Assembly: GCF_003443655.1 (NCBI RefSeq)
Contig: NZ_CP031941.1
Location: 6,337,001-6,401,000, forward strand
Length of the DNA: 64,000 nt
Reading direction: 5' to 3'
DNA from: Nostoc sphaeroides
GTDB taxonomy: Bacteria; Cyanobacteriota; Cyanobacteriia; Cyanobacteriales; Nostocaceae
The first letter of the stretch is position 1. Each line of letters begins with the position of its first letter. Below, one piece after another: positions 1-8,900 of the stretch. The notes beneath the pieces are model-generated. The model saw only the letters and a program-made list of their open reading frames with translations, was not told the DNA's origin and searched no databases. Made by a program: the position numbers and the translations under genes.

Positions 1-3000
1 GAAGATTTTGTGATGGTAAGCTGTTTACCTTCTTGATTTCCTCGAACTGCGATCGCATCGCTTCACAATGTATCACATGGTCGAAGGGAGCGGGGAAATA
101 ATTGCAACCTAAAGTTGTAATCACTCGCTTACAGGCAGCATCTTCACCAGCAATTAATACTTCTTCTGGTGTGTTGATTTGAGTTAAGTAGACGCGATTC
201 TCTTGTTTCAGGCATTCTCTAACTTGCGATGGAGTCGCCATGAGAACATAGGTATTCCAAAAATTGTTGTTTGGTGAATCGGTTAATCCCCAATATTCAC
301 GCACAGCATTTTTTGGCCCAGATAACTTATCGCCAAATAAAGGTGATGAGTTTAAGGTATTACTTCCACCCTCAAAATCACTCCAAACTCCTTGGGCAAC
401 CATCATACTAGTTTCACCCAAACTATACCCAAATACAGATTGTGGCTTGACTTGAAAATCATCTCGGAAAATTGCCGTCATGTATCTAGCAAAGGCGATT
501 TCACTTTCAAACATTGCCAGTGAATCATCTAACAATTGCTTTTCGAGTGTTTCTAGTTGTCTAGTTGTCAATTTAGGTAAACTTCTGGGATAAACCAGTT
601 TTTCAACATCGGCAGCCCGGTTGTAGAGATTGTTACTTTTTAAATCCTCGAAGACTTTCGGAAATAAGCGAAAAACAGTCCGACCAATGCCAATATAAGA
701 ATTGACTGCTGCGGGGTAAACGTAAGCAACTGCTCCAGTTTTACCCAATGGTTTTGCTGTGAAATAACTTCCTATTGGTGTTTGCCAATCTGTGCCGTTC
801 TCAAAAGCATTATTTACACCTTTGCGGGCAGATTCAATTTCTTTTAGTAAATCTTTTGTGTTACGTCCTGTGATTGATAAGACGTATTTGGCATTAGGTT
901 GCTGCTCAAAGGTAGCGAATGTTTGGCTGGCGGTAGCTGATAAAGAAGAACTGGCTTCAATAGATTTTTGGAGATGGTTAAGTAAATCTGGTATGGTGGA
1001 GCGATCGCTAACTGCGATGGGAAACAGATGAAAAGGCATTTGCTGCAAATATCTGTTGTCGCGCTCCTCTTGGCTGGGTTCTTCCGATAAGATTAAATGG
1101 GCGTAACTGCCATCTATACCCATGCTATTAATTGCTGCTATTCTGCGTGTACCGCCTTTATCGACAAACCAAGGTCTTGATTCCATCGCCACATAGAAAG
1201 GGCTACCTTCCCATACTTGCGGTGTTTTGACACCAGACCATTTTGGTGTGGCGGGAATATACCTGTAATAAAGACAGAGAGCAGTTTTGATTAAGCTAGC
1301 AATTCCCGATGCTGTATAGGTGTGGCCGATATTGGCTTTGACGCTGCCTAATGCACAGTGCAGACCATTGCCCACTTTCGGATATGCTTGGAGTAAACCT
1401 GTGATTTCGGCTTCATCCTCCTGGGGAACGCCACTACCGAAGACTTCCACATAGTTAACCTCTGTGGGTTGAATCTCCGCCATCTCGAAAGCTTGTTTGC
1501 AGACATTGCTGATAGCTGAAGCATCAGGTTTTACCAAAGCGTCACTCAAAGTAGAATTACCTTGTGCAAAACTCATGGCATCAATTACTGCATAGATGCG
1601 TTCGTTGTCTTCCTTAGCAGCTTCGTAGCGCTTGAGAACGACAGCACCCGCACCCTCGCCAACTGTCCAGCCATTGGCTTGCTGGTCATAACCCAACGTA
1701 TTGACACCCGTATTAATTGGGGCAAATTGGCTGCGGAATAAGACATTTTCCACACCACCGGCTAAATCTACCGCACCAACAACCACCGCGTCTACTTCTC
1801 CAGTAGCGAGTAGCATTTGGGCAACTTCCAACGCTTTGAGGGCGGAATTTTCGCCAGCGCTGACGGTGAATGCAGGGCCAGTGAAATTCCACAAAGCAGA
1901 AATCCGACTCGCCATGATATTGGCGATGTGACTTACATATTCACCGATTTCTACTGGTTGGTGAATGCTATCTTTGACAATGGTTTCTAGTTGCGCCAGC
2001 TGTTGGGCAGGTAGAGAAATTCCTTGGTTGAGTAAGCCGTCCTTAACTTGCCAAGATAAATTCCATCTTTGCTGTAGCTGATGCACAGAGAATTCTGTCT
2101 CGGCGGCAACAATCACAGCCACATTGCCACCCTCCTGTAGTTTCGCATCTTTCACGGCGCGATCGCTAACTTTCAAGAGTAACAATTGTTGTGGGTTTAA
2201 TTTCTCTATCTCATTCGGTGGGATTTTGCACGATAAAGTATCGATTTCAAAATCCTTGATATATGCCCCTACTGGTGCTTTACCGTCTGCTAAACCATAC
2301 TCTTTCAGGACATTTTCTTGATTTTCTATACCATGCCATCTTTGAGGCGGTAGAGAAGTAAAATGTTGTGTTCCATCATAAATGCTGCGTTCAAAAGCAT
2401 CTAAACCATTGCAGTTACCAAAAAAGGCATCCATGCCAACAATGGCGACTTTGGTAGGTGGAACAGGTGGAGTTGATTCAACTGATTCTGCTGTAGTTCC
2501 TTGTTCTAAAATCAGATGAGAATTAGTGCCACCAAAACCAAAAGCGCTAATAGCTGCCCGTTTAATTGGTGCATTATTATTAGGCCATGTCGTAGCTGTT
2601 CTAACAATCTTATCGGCGGAGATTGTACCTTTTTCTGATGTTAAAGGTTCCGAAACATTCATGGTTGCTGGAATTACACCATGAGACATACTCAAAATCA
2701 CTTTAGTCAAGCCAACCATACCAGCAGCAGTTAGCAAGTGACCAGTATTTGCCTTAGCAGAACCCACTAGAGGCGCAGCTTGATGTTGACCAAAGAATGT
2801 TTCGATAGAGTTGAATTCGGTTGTATCTCCTAGCAATGTGCCAGTGGCGTGACACTCTAGATAATCGATGCTTTTTGGACTAAAATTTGCCTCATTATAG
2901 GCTCGTTCAAAAGCTAAGGTTTGTCCTTTAGGATTCGGACTTAATAAATGCTTCCCTTTGCCATCATTCGAGAGTCCATTACCGCAGATGGTAGCAAGAA

Positions 3001-3847
3001 TATTATCGCCATCTCTAACGGCATCAGAATATCTCTTCAGCATCACCATCCCAACACCATCGGCGGGAATTAGCCCTCTAGAAGACTTATCTAAGGGACG
3101 GCTAATACCGTTTTCTGCATACCCTTGAACACCGGAAAATAACATCCGCACGAATAAGGAATCAGCACAACTGATGGCTCCAGCTAACATGACATCAGCT
3201 TTATGTGACCATAAATAATGAGATGCTAATTTAATAGCATAAAATGATGAAGAGCAAGCGGCATCCAGACATAAATTAATCTGGGATAGAGATAAAGCTT
3301 GAGCAACGATAGATGCTGGCAAGCCAGATATCATCGCATTGTATAAAGACGCTTTAGTTGCACTTGGGACAGCTAAATCAAAATCTTCATACTGCAAAAG
3401 TTCTCTGACAGCAGGATTAATAGCTTTCTGGTAAATTGGAGAGAATAATTGATTAGATAATTTTGTTGGGAATGACAAATTACCTAAAATTACGCCGCAT
3501 TTTGCCAGAACAGTTTGATTACCCCAATAACCACTCTGTAAAATTGCTTGTTTGGCGGCATACAATGACCATTTGAAGGTGTTATCTAAGCCATCAACAA
3601 ATTCTGATGGTAGATTGTATTCGCTAGGATTAAATTGAAAGTTGCGGATGTAACCGCCTTTGAGGGAATAGGTTTTGTCTGGTGTACCTTTAACTGGATT
3701 GTGAAAGATTGTCGGATCTACTCCGATTTCTTCGACGGTTGCAGAGGATGTCGAATCTTTTTGATTAACGATGTTTTGCCAGTATTCTTCAGGATTCTTT
3801 GCATCGGGGAATAGGCATGATAATGCGATGATGGCTATTTTTTCCAC
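1..3847 (-). CDS. hglC: Heterocyst glycolipid synthase HglC-like, KS-CLF-AT (3' end cut by window edge)
   Basis: PUFA-synthase-type polyketide synthase subunit for elongation of the heterocyst glycolipid chain. About 1282 residues are visible and the gene runs off the left edge. An in-frame TAA lies three codons upstream of the GTG at 3847, and GGAG sits 10 nt before it, so GTG is the supported start. Order: a ketosynthase at about 1-450 with the nucleophile motif DAACSSS near residue 196 plus ECHATGT and KANTGH histidine motifs; a second KS-like domain at about 465-900 with SAGENS where the cysteine should be, so it is a chain-length factor; then an acyltransferase with GYSLGE near residue 1143. 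The order resembles PfaC at its front but carries AT instead of DH. The gene is downstream of hglE and the KR-DH gene on the same strand. The symbol rests on domain order and context recalled from Anabaena. Confidence 0.8.
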   Translation of the reverse strand, partial: MEKIAIIALSCLFPDAKNPEEYWQNIVNQKDSTSSATVEEIGVDPTIFHNPVKGTPDKTYSLKGGYIRNFQFNPSEYNLPSEFVDGLDNTFKWSLYAAKQAILQSGYWGNQTVLAKCGVILGNLSFPTKLSNQLFSPIYQKAINPAVRELLQYEDFDLAVPSATKASLYNAMISGLPASIVAQALSLSQINLCLDAACSSSFYAIKLASHYLWSHKADVMLAGAISCADSLFVRMLFSGVQGYAENGISRPLDKSSRGLIPADGVGMVMLKRYSDAVRDGDNILATICGNGLSNDGKGKHLLSPNPKGQTLAFERAYNEANFSPKSIDYLECHATGTLLGDTTEFNSIETFFGQHQAAPLVGSAKANTGHLLTAAGMVGLTKVILSMSHGVIPATMNVSEPLTSEKGTISADKIVRTATTWPNNNAPIKRAAISAFGFGGTNSHLILEQGTTAESVESTPPVPPTKVAIVGMDAFFGNCNGLDAFERSIYDGTQHFTSLPPQRWHGIENQENVLKEYGLADGKAPVGAYIKDFEIDTLSCKIPPNEIEKLNPQQLLLLKVSDRAVKDAKLQEGGNVAVIVAAETEFSVHQLQQRWNLSWQVKDGLLNQGISLPAQQLAQLETIVKDSIHQPVEIGEYVSHIANIMASRISALWNFTGPAFTVSAGENSALKALEVAQMLLATGEVDAVVVGAVDLAGGVENVLFRSQFAPINTGVNTLGYDQQANGWTVGEGAGAVVLKRYEAAKEDNERIYAVIDAMSFAQGNSTLSDALVKPDASAISNVCKQAFEMAEIQPTEVNYVEVFGSGVPQEDEAEITGLLQAYPKVGNGLHCALGSVKANIGHTYTASGIASLIKTALCLYYRYIPATPKWSGVKTPQVWEGSPFYVAMESRPWFVDKGGTRRIAAINSMGIDGSYAHLILSEEPSQEERDNRYLQQMPFHLFPIAVSDRSTIPDLLNHLQKSIEASSSLSATASQTFATFEQQPNAKYVLSITGRNTKDLLKEIESARKGVNNAFENGTDWQTPIGSYFTAKPLGKTGAVAYVYPAAVNSYIGIGRTVFRLFPKVFEDLKSNNLYNRAADVEKLVYPRSLPKLTTRQLETLEKQLLDDSLAMFESEIAFARYMTAIFRDDFQVKPQSVFGYSLGETSMMVAQGVWSDFEGGSNTLNSSPLFGDKLSGPKNAVREYWGLTDSPNNNFWNTYVLMATPSQVRECLKQENRVYLTQINTPEEVLIAGEDAACKRVITTLGCNYFPAPFDHVIHCEAMRSQFEEIKKVNSLPSQNL

Positions 3848-3934
3848 GATTTATATGCTCCGAGTTTGGGTATTTAGCAAGAGATAATTAAAAGGCAGGA
3901 TTTACGCTGTTCCCCAAACTTTGAAGTGGCAAGT

Positions 3935-4049
3935 TATAGCAATCCTATTTTAGTTGCGAAATTTGCTGTTTTTAATCGAACCACAGAGGCGCAGAGAGCG
4001 CAGAGAGAAGAATAAAGAGAGCTTTTACAACTGATTTAGGACTGCTATA
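3935..4049. mobile_element. MITE-like element, family TATAGCAGTCCTAAAT
   Basis: The ends are inverted copies of TATAGCA(A/G)TCCTA followed by a TTGCGAA-like stretch. The centre holds the ACCACAGAGGCGCAGAG repeat common in this genome. It lies in the spacer between hglC and the KR-DH gene. A second copy with the same ends is at 49555-49681. Confidence 0.6.
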
Positions 4050-4076
4050 TGGATGTTGAGTGGTAAAGGAAGATTA

Positions 4077-5804
4077 TTAGCTTCTAAGCATTTTCATTGA
4101 CCAAATAATGGCATGAGCGCCGAGCATTCGTGAATAGATTTTTCCCTGGCGGTCGTGTATGATAAAGTTTGCGATCGCACTACTTGGTGTCTTAGATAGT
4201 ACTTCACACGAAACGTAAAATGTTTCGTTATGTGGTATCATTGCAAACTGTTCAAATTTTTCGACTTTTCCTGGTAAACAACCTTCTTCATGAAAGTGTT
4301 GTGTCCAAATCCATAAGGCGTGCATACTCAAGTCAGTTGTGTAAGGATTAACCCATTGCACCGGGAATTGTCCTTGTTGCTGTGCGCTAAGTTCTGGCCA
4401 CAGACATTCTGTAGTGATTTTTTCAGGGCTGATGTTTAAAACTCTCTTAACTTCTTGAAAACCGGGGCCGTGAAATAATGTAGCCCCACCATTTTGGTAA
4501 AAATCTTTTCCTGTAGCGGTGATGATATTATCTTCTTCGAGATTGAGAGATTCATAAGTGGGTATATCTGGGATTTCTCGCTGGAGATTTAGTTGAGCGC
4601 TAAAATGAAAATGGATTCTTCCTTCTGGGTTTTTACTTGAGATTCTGGCTTTAAGTTCGATTCTTTCAAGATTAACTTTAGAAACTTCTTCTATTTCTAA
4701 AAGATGTTCCTTAGCTAATGTTTCATTGAAAGTAATCCCCTTCAAAACTTTAAAATCTTGGTAATTGAACAATCTGTAACCTGGACATAATTGTTCACAA
4801 GCATTGATAATCCAAGTCATTGCACAAGTTGCTGGTAAAACTGGAGAACCAGCAATAGTATGATCGTGCAAAAATGGATTAGCCTCCAATGTCATTTGGC
4901 GACGAATACGATGGGTTCGTAGTTCTGAATCTAACTCCGCCCCCAGTGGAACTAATGGGCTACCAATAACAACTTGTGCGGTTGCATGATTGGCGTTATC
5001 CATTTCTTTAACCAGCATTTTTGCCCCGACTGCAATGGGAATTATATCGATTTTCCGTTCTTGAAAAATCTTCTTTAATTCTGCTGTCACCATCCCACTA
5101 TCCCAAGCACCCCAGTTGATAGCGACTACGTGACATGAGGGATATTGTTGCTTAAAAATATGGGCTGATTTGTTCAGAATTTCATTTGCGATCGCATAAT
5201 CAGATTGTCCGGGATTTCCGTAAAAGCCTGTTACGGAAGAAAACAAAACTAAATGCTGAAGTTGATTAGGATTGACGCAAGTTAGCAGGTTTTCTAAACC
5301 TTGAACTTTGGCGGTGTAAACCTTTTCAAAATCCTCTTCTGTTTTCTTTTCAATTAACTTATCAGCTAAGTTTCCCGCGCCGTGGATGATTCCGGTAATT
5401 GGGCCCTGATGTTGTACAGCAGTGGCAAGTTTTTCTTGTAAAGCTGGCGTATCTGTAACATCAACACTGATATATTCTGCTTTAGCTCCGGTTTTTTCAA
5501 TTGCTGCTAGGGTCTTTTTAATCTCGCGGCTGGAGGTAATTTTGTTATATATTTTTTGTACATTCATGGGTGTGGGCTTCTCTCCTTGAGAAAGAAGATT
5601 TTCCATGATGCATTTTTTCAATGCTGATTCATCGGAATTTTGAGCATAATCTGGCTCGGTTTTTAATAGTTCGGAGCGACCAAGGAGGATGAATTTGCAG
5701 GGTTGCTGTTGGGCTAATCTGATAGTACACTCAGCCGTAATCCCTTTTGCACCGCCGCTCACGACAAAGACAGATGATGGACTAAGCTGGGCTGTTTGTG
5801 TCAT
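4077..5804 (-). CDS. PKS ketoreductase (catalytic half) plus dehydratase protein of the hgl locus
   Basis: 575 residues. Residues 12-300 are a short-chain dehydrogenase-type ketoreductase catalytic subdomain: nucleotide-binding SGGAKGIT, then the catalytic serine and tyrosine in LFSSVTG and SDYAIANE. Residues 310-575 are a hot-dog dehydratase of the PKS-DH type, with HDHTIAG and PVLPAT and a downstream GPGFQEV. It would reduce and dehydrate the beta-keto chain during aglycone synthesis. The protein starts only 11 residues before the Rossmann motif and lacks the KR structural subdomain, which is found at the C-terminus of the upstream HglE. The two proteins must therefore associate for a complete KR. 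It lies between hglE and hglC on the same strand. It corresponds to HglD and/or HglG of Anabaena, but I am not sure which symbol applies. Confidence 0.8.
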   Translation of the reverse strand: MTQTAQLSPSSVFVVSGGAKGITAECTIRLAQQQPCKFILLGRSELLKTEPDYAQNSDESALKKCIMENLLSQGEKPTPMNVQKIYNKITSSREIKKTLAAIEKTGAKAEYISVDVTDTPALQEKLATAVQHQGPITGIIHGAGNLADKLIEKKTEEDFEKVYTAKVQGLENLLTCVNPNQLQHLVLFSSVTGFYGNPGQSDYAIANEILNKSAHIFKQQYPSCHVVAINWGAWDSGMVTAELKKIFQERKIDIIPIAVGAKMLVKEMDNANHATAQVVIGSPLVPLGAELDSELRTHRIRRQMTLEANPFLHDHTIAGSPVLPATCAMTWIINACEQLCPGYRLFNYQDFKVLKGITFNETLAKEHLLEIEEVSKVNLERIELKARISSKNPEGRIHFHFSAQLNLQREIPDIPTYESLNLEEDNIITATGKDFYQNGGATLFHGPGFQEVKRVLNISPEKITTECLWPELSAQQQGQFPVQWVNPYTTDLSMHALWIWTQHFHEEGCLPGKVEKFEQFAMIPHNETFYVSCEVLSKTPSSAIANFIIHDRQGKIYSRMLGAHAIIWSMKMLRS

Positions 5805-5850
5805 AAATCCTCGTGAATAACTGCATGATTTGGGGGAGAAGATTTAATTC

Positions 5851-5975
5851 TTTTTACGAACCGCCAAGACGCCAAGAACGCCAAGGAGGAGGAAGAGGTA
5901 GTTTTGCAATACTGCTCGGTTAAGTATTTCTTTGTTCTCTCTGCGTCCTCTGCGCCTTGGCGGTTCGTTAAAAAA
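5851..5975. repeat. Inverted-repeat element between hglE and the KR-DH gene
   Basis: ACGAACCGCCAAG at the left pairs with CTTGGCGGTTCGT at the right, each next to a T- or A-run. Inside is AATACTGCTCGG, one end of the MITE family seen at 59080-59216. The element fills most of the 194 bp spacer and would form a long hairpin in the hgl transcript. Confidence 0.6.
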
Positions 5976-5998
5976 TGAGTTTTTTAGCCGGAACGAGT

Positions 5999-8900
5999 TT
6001 AATCGGCGATAATGGTGACTCGCCCTTGTGAGCCGTAGCCAACTTCACTTATATAAAGGTTGGGATCGTGAAGTTCGGCGATGATGTTTTGTACTGACTG
6101 TTTAGCGTCAAGTCTGGGGCTTAGGTCGATCGCACGAGTGAAAACTTTGGGCCATTCCCATCTCAGGGTTTTGGTTAATCCAAATAAACCAGCGCCGATC
6201 GCACCAAAGTTAACTTTGTACTCTAAACCGAAGGCTCCATCAAGGTGAGCAACTGTGCAGAAACAACTACGTCCATGCTTTGCGGCTTCGTTGAGAGAGG
6301 GTTTCAGGTGTTTTGCCATCAAAAATACGTGCTTGACGATCGCCTTTTCTGATGCGTTATAAGAAATACTCCCGGTGTGATTTCCTACAAACATTGGATG
6401 GAGGTGGATGAAGGCCCCAATCGCTCCGCAGTGAGATGCGATCGCTTGCAATTGTTGTTGAAGATGTTCTTCACTCAAATTTGCTAAGGTGACGCGGGTT
6501 ACTCCTGTGGGTAAGGGCGCTTGCTGGGCGATGAGCGATTGGGGAAAGCTGATAACTACTACTTTCCAGCCTTTCTCGATTAGGGATTCAGTTAATTTAT
6601 AAGTGGTGAGGGAACCATCATCGGTAATTAAACCGATGTGTCCCTCTGGTAATGTGAAATCCAAGTAATCGGGCTGTGGTAGACTTCTGAGTTTGACGAG
6701 ATGGCGCTGGATATTATGCTCTAATTCATGTTCTAATTGGGGTGGCTGCTGTTGGACAAACTCAGGCTCAGACTTTTTTTTTTCACCTCCAGCTAACTGC
6801 TGTAGGTAATCGACTATTTGACCGATGGTGCGGAGGTCGCCGAGTTCTTCGATATTCGGTTTGGGTAAGTTGGGGTACATTTCTTGCATCGCCCCTAAGA
6901 TTTCTACCCGTTTAATCGAGTCAATCCCCAAGTCGGCTTCCATGTCCATTTCCAGTTCCAGCATCTCCACTGGATAGCCGGTCTTATCGCTGGTGATGGC
7001 TAACAGGGTTTCGCCTAAGTTTGCAAATTCATCACTTGTAGCAGGTTCTGGTTCTGGGGTGAATGCGACAACTACGCTTGGTTCAGGTGCAATGACTACC
7101 TCAACTACAGGTGCAGCCTCTACTGAAATCTCCGTTGCTTGTTGTACTTCGTGAACTGCAATTTCTACAGTAATACTTTTGGAAGCGTGCGATTGCAGAT
7201 ACTCTACAACTTGACCGATGGTGCGTTTTTCTGACAGTTCTTCTAAATTGGGCTTGGGTAGGTTGGGGTACATTTCTTGTAGCGCCCCTAAGATTTCCAC
7301 CCGTTTGATGGAGTCAATTCCTAAATCCGCCTCCATGTCCATGTCCATTTCCAGCATTTCGACTGGGTAGCCGGTCTTGTCGCTGGTGATGGCTAACAGG
7401 TTTTTATCCAAGTCAACAATATCGATGGTTGCATTAGATACGGGTGCTGGTTCTGGGGTAAATGCAACAACTTCCTCAACTGGGGGTGAGCTAATTTTGA
7501 CTACAACCTCAGCTTGAGGTTCTACAACTGGGACAGGTGGCGCGACTACAGGCTCTACAGTGGCGAAGTGCGGAGTGGGAAGTAGAGAGGCGATTGATCG
7601 CGTCTCGATCGCTCGCGTCTCTGGGGATACAGGAGTTTCAACTACAGGCTCTACAGCAGACGGGAGAGGTTCTTGAGTAACATTTAAGCCGTTTTTAGCT
7701 ACAGGCTCAGTTACAGGCAAAGGCTGGCTTTCTACTATCTTGGTAGTAGCGGGTAATGGTGCATCACTAACAGTTGTTTCTGTTGTGAATGGGATGAAAT
7801 TGCTTATCTCTGTTAGTTGGGTTGCTCCATCACCAGAGATGATTTGAGAATATTCTTGCTGGATGAGTTGGAAAAAGCTTTTAGTATATTCCAACTGCTC
7901 TTGAAGATATTGCTCATGGATGCGTAGAGTTTCACCTTGTTGGGAATGAAACTGCATCATGCTACGCTCTAAGCTTTCCATGACAACTAGCTTCATTTTG
8001 GCAGTTTCGGCTGTTGATTTACTTTCACTCAACAAGGAATTCTGCTGCTGCATCAGTTGGAAAAACGCTTTAGCGTATTCCATTTGATGGTTGAGATAAG
8101 TACCGTGAACTTGTAAATTCTCGGCTTGATTTTCCTGGAACTGTGTCAGGAGATATTCTAAACTTGCTAAAAGTTGTTCGTAATTTGTAAGTTTTTCTGG
8201 TGTTGGTTGCATCTTAGATTCCTGGACTGGTTGTGACAGGGTAACAGGATTCATTTGTTGCTCTGTTTGGGTGATGACACCGTTCATTGTTGCGGTGGAT
8301 TTCTTATGTCCGTTAGTCTCGATCGCTGCAAGAGTTGGAGTCACACCTGGGCTGCTAAATAAAGGAACCGCATCAGAATATTCGGGGGTGGGTAATGTGA
8401 CTTTATGCCCATCCTGCAAAGCTAGAGCGAAGGCATTTTTCGTTTTTTCGGATCTGTAGTTTATCCCGTTTAAACGCACATTTAATGTCTTCTTCGTCTC
8501 AATTGGGGGGATAGTTTGGGGAAGTTGGTAAGGATCGAGGTTATTCAAAGCCAAACCAATCACACGTAATTGCACAACTGCTTCTCGCAAAGAGCGATCG
8601 CTATTCTTTTGAGTGCTGGGGTTCAAAGATACGGTGATGTGAGGGCGATCGCCAAGAATCTCTTTTACCAAGTTGCTAAGAATTCTCCTCGGCCCAAATT
8701 CCACAAAGCAAGTACCACCCGCCGCATAGATATTTTCAATTTCCTGTTTAAACAGCACTGAGTTAGAAAGGTGCGTTTCCAGAATCTTTTGAATACCTTG
8801 AGCTTCCTTGGGATACTGCTTACTGGTAACGTTGCTGTAAACAGGGATTTTGGGACTTTGGAATTTGACAGACTTGGTAGCGATCGCAAAGGATTTCTGA

